Assembly (NCBI GenBank): GCA_036558645.1
Contig: DATBFG010000072.1
Coordinates: 1-64,000, forward strand
Reading direction: 5' to 3'
DNA length: 64,000 nt
Origin: DATBFG01 sp036558645
GTDB taxonomy: Bacteria > Acidobacteriota > Terriglobia > Terriglobales > Acidobacteriaceae
Of this stretch, positions 1-8,684 are shown piece after piece. Each line of letters starts with the position of its first letter. The stretch's first letter is position 1. A model generated the notes under the pieces. The model did no database searches and had not been told where the DNA came from. It saw only the letters and a list, made by a program, of their open reading frames with translations. The position numbers were made by a program, and so were the translations under genes.

Positions 1-1518
1 GGCATGTACGCTCTGCGTGCTGAGGACAATTCCACCCAGGCATACCAGAACGGTGGACATTGCGCGCAGACTTCTGCCTGTTCGCCGCAACAATCGCCCG
101 CCCGGCGCAACGTACCTCCTCGCCCTTGCCCCTGTAGCCCCTAGCGCGACAATGCTCGTCAATAGGCAAGCGTTGCGATTGCCAATGGCCCAGGGCAGAA
201 AAAGCAGGATGCCAAAAAGCAAAGTGAGCGGCGCGAGCTTGCGATACGACAACGACTTGGTGAAGGCACGATGTATCCGGGCATATCCTCCGCATGCCGC
301 CACTTCAGCCCAGCCGTAACCCACGATTCCAAGGTGAGGTAAAAGAAGGTAAGTACCCGCCCCTAATAGGGCTACATGCATGAAGTAGGAGCGGGTAACG
401 ACTCTGGTTGCGCCGCGCACGAACAGGGCCGCTGCCTGCAGGTTGTAAACGGAGTTCACGAGAACTCCGAGTGCAACAAATGGATAGACACTCAAGCTAG
501 GGGTCCAACGCTTGCCTACCAGGTGATTGACTACGAACGGACCCGTTAAAGAGAACATGCAGAGCAAGGGTCCGAGGAGAATGACCTGGAGATGCAGTGA
601 TTCCTCGAGTGTCCGAGTAAGCGCGGTCACGTCGTGCTGCAGGCGGGAGAGACTCGCGACGGCGACTCGCCCTGTTGCTTGCCGTATCGAGCCAAGCGCT
701 TCGGCGATTCGGATTGCCAGAGCAACGAACGCCACCCCCTCAGCTCCGGCGAATCGGCCCACCAGAAGCGGATTTACCAAGGTCCGCAATTGCCACATTC
801 GCAAAGAAATGGTGATCCCGGAGCCGTACGCCAGCATACGTCGCATCTCTGGCAGATCGATTCTGATCGCCACAGGCAGGCGTGCGTAAGCATGAGCGAA
901 AATCATCAACGACAGTTGCCAAGCCGTTTGGCCCGCTACTGCCGCCCATACGCCGAAACCACGCCATGCCAGAAAAAATGAAACTGTCAGCCCAACCAGT
1001 TGCCCGGCAAGTTCGATCTGCGCCGCGCGGCGGAACTGCAACTCGCGTTCGAGTTTCGCGGTCGGAACTCCTGTCAGTCCAGTGACCGGGATGCTGAGGA
1101 GCAAAACAAGATACGGAGTGACAAACTCATCACCGCCAAACCAGCTGATGAGGAAAGGAATAACCGCTGCCGCAACGATCATCAGGAGCAAAGAGAAGGC
1201 CAACACGAACGTTCCAGCAGTGGCATACAGTTGCAGATCTGGCGCCTTGTCCCTTCGGACGAGATAGGTATCCACTCCGAGGCGAGCGATACTCGCGAAG
1301 AACGCCACCAGTCCGATTGCGGTTACGAATAATCCGTATGCGCGGGGCCCGATCCACCAGGTCAGCACCAACATGTTGCCGACGCCAACCAGCACGCCGA
1401 GGCCGTAACGCGCCGCGAGGTACGCCGCTCCTGACCCCAGCAAAAATGATGAGGGCTGGCCGTTAGTAGGCTCATCGCCCGGTGGCGAATCAGTTTGAGT
1501 CTTGACGGATCGGTTCAA
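1..1518 (-). CDS. Wzx-type polysaccharide flippase (MATE/PST superfamily), 3' end off the window
   Basis: Membrane protein expected to flip lipid-linked oligosaccharide units across the inner membrane. The frame is open from position 1518 to position 1 (506 codons) with no stop. It reads as alternating hydrophobic helices and short basic loops. An early stretch around LTWWIGPRAYGLFVTAIGLVA resembles the GPxxyGlf start of PST flippases, and the pattern of helix pairs continues to the edge. No ATG lies near the 5' end: the first in-frame ATG, at 1374, is inside helix 1. I therefore use the TTG at 1518, which overlaps the end of the ligase gene; a shorter non-ATG start is possible. It is the last visible gene of the exopolysaccharide operon. 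Family is judged from hydropathy and motif resemblance only. Confidence 0.75.
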   Translation of the reverse strand, partial: MNRSVKTQTDSPPGDEPTNGQPSSFLLGSGAAYLAARYGLGVLVGVGNMLVLTWWIGPRAYGLFVTAIGLVAFFASIARLGVDTYLVRRDKAPDLQLYATAGTFVLAFSLLLMIVAAAVIPFLISWFGGDEFVTPYLVLLLSIPVTGLTGVPTAKLERELQFRRAAQIELAGQLVGLTVSFFLAWRGFGVWAAVAGQTAWQLSLMIFAHAYARLPVAIRIDLPEMRRMLAYGSGITISLRMWQLRTLVNPLLVGRFAGAEGVAFVALAIRIAEALGSIRQATGRVAVASLSRLQHDVTALTRTLEESLHLQVILLGPLLCMFSLTGPFVVNHLVGKRWTPSLSVYPFVALGVLVNSVYNLQAAALFVRGATRVVTRSYFMHVALLGAGTYLLLPHLGIVGYGWAEVAACGGYARIHRAFTKSLSYRKLAPLTLLFGILLFLPWAIGNRNACLLTSIVALGATGARARRYVAPGGRLLRRTGRSLRAMSTVLVCLGGIVLSTQSVHA

Positions 1519-2818
1519 TTTCTGAGCGACGATTCTGAGCCGCTAGCATCCCTGCCAAAGTGAAGAGCAGTCCGCTGACAAATTGGTAATTCATCACGAC
1601 GAAGAGGGCATTCACGATGAAGACAAGTATCATCAAGGGCCAGAGCGAACGGAATTGAGAATCAAGAAAGGTTCCGCGGGGAGCAGGGAACGTGCCCGCG
1701 CGACCGATACGGAATAAATCCACAAGAAGCCAGAAGTAAAGCGCAAGCCCAACCAAGCCGTGTTCCACTGCCATTTCGAGATAGGTATTGTGCAGAATAA
1801 ATGTTTCTACGTGGAAGTCGCGGATTCGCGACGAAAGCTCGGGCTGGATCTGACTTGGACTCCATCCTAGCAGCGGTTTCTCCATGAACATCTGCCACCC
1901 GGCATCGTACATGGCTACCCGGTAGTCAACTGGACTGGCGTCCCTGAAACGTTCCCCGAGTGAACTGCCGTAGGTGGCAAACATGGCGGCGACAAACGCT
2001 CCGGCCAACATCACCAGGACAATGGCATGGCAGGCACGCCTGACACGGGGATCGCGGCAGAAGATAAGAAGCACAGCCAGAGCTGCAGCCGAAGATAGCC
2101 ATACTGCGCGAGTTTTCGTGGCGGCGATAGCAATTGGAAAACACAGCATGAAAACAATGGCGGGGCCCTTACGCAGGCGATGACGGCGATAAGAGTCCAG
2201 TGCAACTAAGCCCAGCAGGTTCATGCTTACGCCATTGGCCACTGCCTGCAAGAAAGGTCCGCGCGCACGGTCCACGTGGATTCCGATACTCTCGTCGAGG
2301 ATGAAGCGAGGGAAGATCAAACTGCGCGCACCAACCGCAAATGCAATCGCAATGAACATCAGGTACGCCAGAGTTATCAGTGCGAATGTTTCAAATCTCC
2401 CCAAAGAGGCCGAATCCTCAAACACCAGCCCGGCAAGATGGAAGAGAACAAAGGGGACCACATATTTGGCAGCAAATACACTCCAGTTTGCGGCATCGAA
2501 TGGTTGCTGGAGCACACTCGTGAAACCTAAGATCGTCAGAAAGAGCAGCGGAAGGGCTACTGCACCAACAGAAGGCAATCGCTGGTGCGTCATAAGAGCG
2601 CGAAGTATGATTGTAAAAATCAGAATTGCGAGAGCGAATCTGTCCAGCGAATAGAACTCGATGTTGGGAGGACGAAAAAGCATCACGCCAAGGGTCCCGA
2701 GAAAAAGTAGAGATGGGACCGTCATAAACCACTGAAGGGGTCTAAGAGCTAGTATTGTGCCCTGCTCAACTCCGCGCACGAACCAAGTCTTCGGCGTCAG
2801 CAAGGCTTCGGCGTTCAC
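1490..2818 (-). CDS. O-antigen ligase / polysaccharide polymerase family protein
   Basis: Polytopic inner-membrane protein of 442 residues with about ten to twelve predicted helices. It probably polymerises or transfers undecaprenyl-linked glycan on the periplasmic face. The diagnostic part is the large loop followed by HNTYLEMAVEHGLVGLAL near residue 340, which matches the conserved His-containing segment of the WaaL/Wzy superfamily (PF04932). Its ATG is one base away from the stop of the upstream sugar transferase, so translation is probably coupled. Its 3' end overlaps the flippase by about 29 bases. Whether it acts as ligase or polymerase cannot be decided from sequence. Confidence 0.88.
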   Translation of the reverse strand: MNAEALLTPKTWFVRGVEQGTILALRPLQWFMTVPSLLFLGTLGVMLFRPPNIEFYSLDRFALAILIFTIILRALMTHQRLPSVGAVALPLLFLTILGFTSVLQQPFDAANWSVFAAKYVVPFVLFHLAGLVFEDSASLGRFETFALITLAYLMFIAIAFAVGARSLIFPRFILDESIGIHVDRARGPFLQAVANGVSMNLLGLVALDSYRRHRLRKGPAIVFMLCFPIAIAATKTRAVWLSSAAALAVLLIFCRDPRVRRACHAIVLVMLAGAFVAAMFATYGSSLGERFRDASPVDYRVAMYDAGWQMFMEKPLLGWSPSQIQPELSSRIRDFHVETFILHNTYLEMAVEHGLVGLALYFWLLVDLFRIGRAGTFPAPRGTFLDSQFRSLWPLMILVFIVNALFVVMNYQFVSGLLFTLAGMLAAQNRRSEIEPIRQDSN

Positions 2819-2819
2819 T

Positions 2820-4448
2820 TCAAACCCCAGTCCCTCTCAAGACGACCGAAAAGGTTTGCCAGAGGATGCGAAGGTCAAGCCACAAACTCCACTTTTCGAT
2901 GTACTCGAGGTCAAGTGCCATATTGCGTTCGAAGGAGGGATCCCGACGTGCTGTCACTTGCCATAGACCCGTGATGCCGGGAGTTACGTCAAGCCGGCGG
3001 CGGTGATCCAAATCGTATTGAGCGTAGTCATCCACTGGATGAGGCCTTGGTCCAACAAGGCTCATGTCGCCCAGCAGAACGTTCCAGAGTTGCGGTAGTT
3101 CATCGAGGCTGTAGCGACGCAAGATTCGACCGAGGCGGGTGACTCGAGGGTCTTCCGCAATCTTGAAGAATGGTCCCGCACGCTGGTTGCGTTGACGGAG
3201 ATCGTCCTTCATCGTATTAGCGCCGTTTACCATCGTGCGAAACTTGTAGCACCTGAAGCGTCGTCCTTTTCTTCCGATTCGGGGTGCGACATAAAACACA
3301 GGTCCAGGTGAATCCAGTTTGATCATCAAGGCGATTGTCCAAAGAACCGGCGACGCGAGAATCAGAGCCGTGGCCCCGCCGACGAAGTCCATCATCCGCT
3401 TGAGTAGAAGTCGACCGGCCGGAATGGGTTCCTCATGCAGCGTAAGAACCGGAACGTCGCCTAGTTCTGCGAGGGCCATGTCGTTTCTGCGGGAGCCAAA
3501 CAAGGCAGGAACAACTTTGATATCAAGGTGATTGCGCTTGGCTTCGCGAATGGCGGCGCGCGCCAGGAAAGGGTCGACGCTATCAAGAACGATGATTTCA
3601 TCGACAAACTCAGCGCGAGCGACCGCAGCGAGGTCATTAATGGTGCCACGTACATCACTGCCAATGGGCCCCTTTTCCGCCAGAAAACCTCGAACCGACC
3701 GTCCGTATCGGGGATTATTGTCGAGAGCGGATGCGAGTTCGTACGCCAGGGTCCCGCTTCCAACAATCAGCACGTTTCTTGTCGAGCGGGCACAGTTGCG
3801 AATGGCCGTCCGCCTCTGAACTTCACGGCCCGTCAACATGGCAGCGTAATTTAGTGGGGCGGTGGCAATGAGAAGAGTGAGCTGAACCAATTTCGGATTG
3901 AGCAGATAGAGTCCCACGCCCAGCAGTATGGTCCCCAGCCCGACGACTTTTCCCAGAACGACCTTCTGTTCTGGTGGCGACCACGTAAGCTCGGCACGAT
4001 ACAAACCCTCGGTGTAGGCAAGGAGCGTCAGTAACACGGCCTGCAGGAAGACAAATCCAATGCTGGAAGGAGAGACAATGGCGCGCCCCGAAAACGGAAG
4101 CGCTGCTCGCACGAATACGCTCTGAACCGCCGGCAGTGTCAGCGAAATGCAAAGGAAATCAAAACACACCAGTCCGATGAGGCGATCTCTTGTTGCGGTT
4201 GGAGTCGGCAAAACGGCTTTGGCGAGACTCTGCAAACCATTGTCGCGAGGAAACTCTTGCGGGTGGACGACTTCGTTACCATTCCAGTATCGGACGGCAA
4301 CGGATTGTGGTTTCTTGCGGCGGATCTCGTGCGGCAGCAACGCCGCTCCGGGAATGAGCCGCCCAATCGGTTTACCCGGGCGGAGATATTTTCCTGTTGT
4401 TGCTGGAGAGGATGACACTTCAGACCAATTCCAATTGATACCCGTCAA
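2820..4448 (-). CDS. Polyprenyl glycosylphosphotransferase (initiating sugar transferase, WbaP/WcaJ type)
   Basis: Initiates repeat-unit synthesis by moving a sugar-1-phosphate from a nucleotide sugar to undecaprenyl phosphate. Length is 542 residues. After about 80 residues come four to five helices, then a Rossmann-like soluble region (VLIVGSGTLAYELASAL, about residues 220-330), then one more helix and the catalytic bacterial sugar transferase domain. The catalytic part is clear: YKFRTM, LDELPQLWNVLLGDMSLVGP and TPGITGLWQVTARRDPSFE. The start overlaps the end of the antiterminator gene by 29 bases, and the ligase gene follows after one base. Substrate sugar unknown. Confidence 0.93.
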   Translation of the reverse strand: MTGINWNWSEVSSSPATTGKYLRPGKPIGRLIPGAALLPHEIRRKKPQSVAVRYWNGNEVVHPQEFPRDNGLQSLAKAVLPTPTATRDRLIGLVCFDFLCISLTLPAVQSVFVRAALPFSGRAIVSPSSIGFVFLQAVLLTLLAYTEGLYRAELTWSPPEQKVVLGKVVGLGTILLGVGLYLLNPKLVQLTLLIATAPLNYAAMLTGREVQRRTAIRNCARSTRNVLIVGSGTLAYELASALDNNPRYGRSVRGFLAEKGPIGSDVRGTINDLAAVARAEFVDEIIVLDSVDPFLARAAIREAKRNHLDIKVVPALFGSRRNDMALAELGDVPVLTLHEEPIPAGRLLLKRMMDFVGGATALILASPVLWTIALMIKLDSPGPVFYVAPRIGRKGRRFRCYKFRTMVNGANTMKDDLRQRNQRAGPFFKIAEDPRVTRLGRILRRYSLDELPQLWNVLLGDMSLVGPRPHPVDDYAQYDLDHRRRLDVTPGITGLWQVTARRDPSFERNMALDLEYIEKWSLWLDLRILWQTFSVVLRGTGV

Positions 4449-5040
4449 TCTGCACCGCCACAGCTTGCTTAATGCAGGCGATTGAAATCACCAGTTTTTT
4501 TTTGGTGCTCTCGGCGAGAATCCCTTCGAGTCCGTCGAGACACCCGCCACGGATTCTGACTCGCTGTCCCACCTTCAGGAAAGCGTGGAGAGTACATGGA
4601 GACTTGCTTGCGAGAAGCCTTCGCAGATCTTCAATTTGTTTCGATGGGATCGGAGCGGCTTCTCCGCCGAAGCTGACCAAGCGAATGAAGCCTTGCGTCT
4701 TTAAGACTCTGTCTAGTGTCTCCTTGGAAAGATTCATGCGCAGGAATACATATCCGGAGAACAGCGGAACCTCGATGAGCTTTCGCCGGTCGCTCCAGGT
4801 GTGGGTCTGTGCAATCACCGGCAGGTATGTTTCAAGTCCTTTCTTGCCCAGTTGTGCCGCCACTTTTTTTTCTGCGCGGTAGCGGGTCTGGACGCCGTAC
4901 CAGGACAGGAATGACGTGTTGTTTCGAAGAGGAGGGCTTGAGAGAGATGGGACATCCGACGAGTGGCTGGAAGCTAAAGCTTCGCCATATAAGTCCCAAG
5001 CCAATTTATCGCAAGTTTTACACAGGGCCGACATTAACAA
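4420..5040 (-). CDS. UpxY/RfaH-like NusG-family transcription antiterminator
   Basis: Specialised NusG paralog, expected to bind RNA polymerase and carry it through long polysaccharide operons. The NGN domain starts near residue 46 with WYGVQTRYRAEKKVAAQLG and continues through TYLPVIAQTHTWSDRRKL, VPLFSGYVFLRM and a KOW-like C-terminal segment (VRIRGGCLDGLEGIL). The first 40 or so residues are not conserved in the family, so the true start may be internal; ATG codons exist only at the first and third positions. The gene lies in the middle of the operon it would regulate, not at its head. No ops or JUMPstart element was recognised upstream. Confidence 0.85.
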   Translation of the reverse strand: MLMSALCKTCDKLAWDLYGEALASSHSSDVPSLSSPPLRNNTSFLSWYGVQTRYRAEKKVAAQLGKKGLETYLPVIAQTHTWSDRRKLIEVPLFSGYVFLRMNLSKETLDRVLKTQGFIRLVSFGGEAAPIPSKQIEDLRRLLASKSPCTLHAFLKVGQRVRIRGGCLDGLEGILAESTKKKLVISIACIKQAVAVQIDGYQLELV

Positions 5041-5078
5041 AGCCAGAGATATTGTTTCTTACAAGAACTATCCGCTCT

Positions 5079-5828
5079 TCAAACCCTCCGGTAAATTCGC
5101 TCAGGAATAGGAAAGGTTCGTTCAGTCAGAATCGTTCCGAGGAGCCGTGCATTAGCCACCTGCAGCACGGACTTCGCATTTTGCGCGGCCATGCGCCGCG
5201 TTGTGCCTGCATTCAGCAGAAGAATGACACCGTCCAACAAATTTCCGAATACAGCAGCTTCGCTAGAGATTCCCAATGGCGGCGCCTGCAGCAACGTGTA
5301 ATCGAATTCGAGACGCAATCTCTCCACGCGGCCACGCAACCACGCTGCGGAGTGTCCTCCAGGGCAACCCTGGAGGAAGATCTCTTTTGTCATGAGCCAC
5401 GTTCGGTCGGAAATCTGTTGAGATGACTTCCACAAATTACCCCGATCATCCTCATCTACAGGCAAGTCTGTGAGTCTCTTGTCGTTCGTAGATGTGTTGC
5501 AGGAAAGTTGAGCTTGTGCACTTGCTGACTCGTCAGTCTGGACCAGGCAGATGCGACCAGATGATTGAGCCTCGAGCGTTGCCGCGACCTGCAGGCATAT
5601 CTCAAGCGTTCGAGTCTGCTGATCTACGGATGAGAAAACAACTTGTCGAACGGACTTTGACCAACCTGGGAAAAATATTTGCCGCACCAGAAATTGCAGT
5701 TGTTCTCGCTCATAGCGGTTGTTGGCGCACGCATGGTTTGCTGTAACAAGGGTTTGCTCAGCGCCCGGCACTTGCTCAGATTCTCGCTCCCCTTCGTACG
5801 CGTGCGGGAGTTCCGTCAGAGTGTTCAT
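5079..5828 (-). CDS. Degenerate CpsD/CapB-like (BY-kinase-type) ATPase without Walker A
   Basis: Protein of 249 residues at the position where exopolysaccharide operons carry a bacterial tyrosine autokinase. The C-terminal third resembles the BY-kinase fold: FDYTLLQAPPLGISSEAAVF replaces the Walker B/DTPP segment, and LLDGVILLLNAGTTRRMAAQ matches the DgvilVvrag.trr helix. Where Walker A (GxxxxGKS/T) should follow the first strand, the sequence reads VVFSSVDQQTRTLEI. The Walker A' aspartate region reads CLVQTDE. There is no tyrosine-rich tail. It is therefore probably catalytically dead and may serve as a structural partner of the GumC-type protein, whose stop overlaps its start by 4 bases. 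The assignment is by fold pattern and context. Confidence 0.65.
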   Translation of the reverse strand: MNTLTELPHAYEGERESEQVPGAEQTLVTANHACANNRYEREQLQFLVRQIFFPGWSKSVRQVVFSSVDQQTRTLEICLQVAATLEAQSSGRICLVQTDESASAQAQLSCNTSTNDKRLTDLPVDEDDRGNLWKSSQQISDRTWLMTKEIFLQGCPGGHSAAWLRGRVERLRLEFDYTLLQAPPLGISSEAAVFGNLLDGVILLLNAGTTRRMAAQNAKSVLQVANARLLGTILTERTFPIPERIYRRV

Positions 5829-7330
5829 CTTGGAAGCCCTCCGACTAAGTTTCGCCGTGGGAGTGATGCAAGTACCGGAGTTCCAAGGCAGGCGACGACC
5901 TCGTCAGGAGTTCGAAATGCCGGATCAAGAAAATCCGTTGCGAAGGCAATTCCGGTGCTAAGCGTGCTAGCTAGCAAGAGACCCATAAACGCAATGGACA
6001 AAGATGAGCGAATAGGCAATGCCGGGGCTACCGGAGGCTCCGCTATGGCCACGTTCAAAATGCCGCCCTGGTCCAGGGCATCGCCGATTCTCGACTCTTC
6101 ACGCTTGCCGGCGTAAAGCAAGTATTTGTCTTCTGCGGCTTTGACCTCGCGCAGCAGTTCTTCCTGCTTGATGGAGTCCATTCCCAGCTGTTCCGCAGCC
6201 ATGCGCGAGTCGGACAGTAGCTTCTCTGAAGTGCTGTCGCGAGCTTCGAGGGCATCAAGCTCCACCTGGGCCTTGATTAATTCAGCTTCCACCCAATCGT
6301 GAGAGGGATCCTGCTCCGTGGTTTGATCCTGCACAGGCGCTAGGCGCTCGGACGCAATGGCGGCCTTGGTATCTGCTATCTGCTGATCGACTTCCAGGAC
6401 CAGCCGATACGACGGTTTGAACTTGGTGACCAGTTCAGTGCGTCGCAATTCAAGTTCCAGGAGCCTCGATTTCATTTTCTCGAGGAGCAGGGGATTATCC
6501 GATGTGCGCACCTGTGCGGTTCGCCGCTCCGGCAACGTTTGCAGTTTTGTCTGGAGAAAGCCGATGCGTTTCGAGTTGTCGGCAATCGCCATCTTCGTTT
6601 GCAGGCGTGCGAGTTCGGCGTCACTCATTCTCTGAAGAGCCAAATCCCTCTGCAGTGACGCTGAAACTACGCCGTGCCTCCGGATGAAGTCGGTCAGTCG
6701 AAGCTCTACGGCATCTAATGCACGCTTTGATTCAGTCATCTGCTGCTCGAAGAACTTGAGTTCACCGGAAGGCCGGCGTAGCTGGAGATGCCGTTCAAGG
6801 TAGGCGTCCCCGAGCATCCGCAGCACGTCGGCAGAGCGCCCGGGATCCGACGAACGATAACTAACACGGATGAGGTTTGTCTTTCTTCCCGGTTCGACCT
6901 CCAGGTGCGAAGCCAGGCGACGGACCGCTCGCTCGATCCGGGCGCCTTCATCATCCCGCGAGAACAGGCCAGTGACAGTTTGGTGGTTGGCCAATCCCGA
7001 CCTGATGACGACACTTCGCAGAACACTTTCGTCGCGCAGCAGAGTCACCTCGGAGTTGATCTCTTCTTCGCTGACCTCGCCACGGATGAATTCAGGAGAG
7101 GGTGTCGGTACTGGGGTCATAATGGGATCAACTCGACCCTTGCGGACTATGACCTTCATCTCGGCCTGATAAGAAGGAGCAAGCCATCCATAGAGGATGG
7201 TCCCGGCAAAGATCGTGACAAAGGAGAAGATGACAACGCGGCGTTGCCTGAATAAGACAGCCAGTATGTCGCGGAGGGTGGGAGTCGGCGTACGCGCCGT
7301 CCTGCGATAGAGGCCGAGTTCTTCATTCAT
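5825..7330 (-). CDS. GumC/Wzz-type polysaccharide chain-length determinant protein
   Basis: Inner-membrane co-polymerase of 501 residues controlling glycan length and coupling to the export channel. An N-terminal Wzz domain starts near TPTLRDILAVLFRQRR, followed by helix 1 (VVIFSFVTIFAGTILYGWL). A long periplasmic coiled-coil region spans roughly residues 170-410. The second helix follows the typical Pro-rich segment (AEPPVAPALPIRSSL). The cytoplasmic tail is short (FRTPDEVVACLGTPVLASLPRR) and no kinase domain is fused. It overlaps the next gene by 4 bases, and the export-protein gene lies 124 bases upstream. Confidence 0.92.
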   Translation of the reverse strand: MNEELGLYRRTARTPTPTLRDILAVLFRQRRVVIFSFVTIFAGTILYGWLAPSYQAEMKVIVRKGRVDPIMTPVPTPSPEFIRGEVSEEEINSEVTLLRDESVLRSVVIRSGLANHQTVTGLFSRDDEGARIERAVRRLASHLEVEPGRKTNLIRVSYRSSDPGRSADVLRMLGDAYLERHLQLRRPSGELKFFEQQMTESKRALDAVELRLTDFIRRHGVVSASLQRDLALQRMSDAELARLQTKMAIADNSKRIGFLQTKLQTLPERRTAQVRTSDNPLLLEKMKSRLLELELRRTELVTKFKPSYRLVLEVDQQIADTKAAIASERLAPVQDQTTEQDPSHDWVEAELIKAQVELDALEARDSTSEKLLSDSRMAAEQLGMDSIKQEELLREVKAAEDKYLLYAGKREESRIGDALDQGGILNVAIAEPPVAPALPIRSSLSIAFMGLLLASTLSTGIAFATDFLDPAFRTPDEVVACLGTPVLASLPRRNLVGGLPR

Positions 7331-7454
7331 GCGGACACAAGTAAGGGCGACGATAGGCGAGACGAGGGACTACCCTCTACTAAAACGGGCCTGCCGCCAA
7401 TTTGAAAAATGGAACTGGAGTTTCGCCAAAGCCCGTGTCGTCGCCGGCTGTACG

Positions 7455-8189
7455 CTATGGGTTCACGTACATTGCCAGGCTCGATACGGGCAAATATCGA
7501 CTGATTTTGGAAATCACGTTTTGAGGCACAAACAGCATGTCGTCCGGCCTGAGATAAAGGTCTTCGGCCAGGTTTCTTGATTTCAACATTTCCTTTACGT
7601 TGAGTAGGCGCGCCTCAACCTGCCCGGGGGAGGTGTGCCGGAACAGCACGACTTGCGAGTGTTTCGCTTTTTCTGTCAAACCGCCAGCCATTGCCAGTGC
7701 TTCGGTCACGGTGATTTCGGGGCTGAGTTCATATTTGCCGGGGCGAGTTACCTGACCGCTTGCAAAGAAACTCGGCCTATCGAACTGCTTGAGAACCAGG
7801 TTCACTTCCGGATCGTTCAAAGTGCTTGCGTACGCGACCTGGACAGCAGCCTGCAACTCAGGAAGCGTATTGTCCTCGGCGTACACCGGAGGAGCACCTT
7901 TCAACATGACGTATCCGTCTGGTTGGATGGTGAGTTCCTGATCGTATTCGGGGGAGAACGTGAAGCTGATCTGCAAAACGTCGTTCGGATGGAGCCGGTA
8001 TAGCGGGCGGCGTTCCCCCGTCAGGGCTGGACTCCATACACCGTCCGCTATCCCGGGTACTGTGGTATCTGTCTGCCCAGCATGATTTATGGCTACCCTT
8101 GGCCGCTGATCCTGGGCTACAGCCACCACTGAAGCCTGCTGCACCGCGCAACAGGCAAGAGCAAGAGCCGCGATGGTCAGAGCGCGCAT
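7455..8189 (-). CDS. Polysaccharide export protein (Wza-like, Poly_export and SLBB domains)
   Basis: Secreted protein of 244 residues and the first gene of the operon. The N-terminus is a signal peptide (MRALTIAALALACCAVQQAS, then AVAQ); Cys14-15 might be a lipobox but the context is poor. The Poly_export domain begins with YRLHPNDVLQISFTFSPEYD and QPDGYVMLKG. An SLBB-like segment follows (FFASGQVTRPGKYELSPEITVTEALAMAGG). It lacks the C-terminal amphipathic helix of E. coli Wza, which is common outside Enterobacteria. It forms or primes the outer-membrane or periplasmic export channel with the GumC-type protein. Confidence 0.92.
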   Translation of the reverse strand: MRALTIAALALACCAVQQASVVAVAQDQRPRVAINHAGQTDTTVPGIADGVWSPALTGERRPLYRLHPNDVLQISFTFSPEYDQELTIQPDGYVMLKGAPPVYAEDNTLPELQAAVQVAYASTLNDPEVNLVLKQFDRPSFFASGQVTRPGKYELSPEITVTEALAMAGGLTEKAKHSQVVLFRHTSPGQVEARLLNVKEMLKSRNLAEDLYLRPDDMLFVPQNVISKISRYLPVSSLAMYVNP

Positions 8190-8684
8190 CGTTCGTTTTC
8201 CTGGCGCCTGAGTCGCCAGCGCCCAACGCTACGTCCGAATTCCTCCGATCGCTGAGTGCAACTTATATCCTGCTGCCTGAAGCGACAAGACATGCAAAGT
8301 GTCGCCTACCTTGGTGGATTATGGTTCCCGGGTCTTTGTCCATCCCCTGATCGGCTTTGCCTAAGTGCATCGAAAAAAAGCACTAAACACGCGGTGTAGG
8401 ATCGATGATCCACCTCTCGATAGCCGTCCGCTTCCGTGGACTCCACCAAAGTAGACCTGCCGCGCCTGTGGTTACCTTTGGGTCCCTGATCACTATCGGA
8501 TCTCCTCTTGTCCGCCACTGACCTACACCCGTGGCTCAATTTCTATTCGAGAACGAGACCTTGTTTTTCCACGGAAAAAAGATTTCTCAGCTTGTGAAAT
8601 GCGTCACAGAAAAATCATGGCGGCTGCCCTAGGATAGATGGTGGCATCGGTTACGAGTCCCAGGTGCGCCACCCGGTTCATGAG
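8190..8684. other. Divergent intergenic region between the exopolysaccharide operon and its LuxR-type neighbour
   Basis: About 490 bases separate the export-protein start from the regulator start, and no convincing coding frame was found. It must hold the promoters of the minus-strand operon and of the plus-strand regulator gene, but I could not place a -35/-10 pair with confidence. A short A-rich stretch near 8372-8384 lies between AAGTGC and GCACT and could form a weak hairpin. The length and AT-rich patches near 8560-8610 suit a regulated promoter region. Confidence 0.4.

Noticed and set aside
527..1332. Several plus-strand frames of 60-120 codons in the first 1.4 kb
   Set aside because: They are the reverse of the flippase coding frame, which is open for 506 codons with clear membrane helices.
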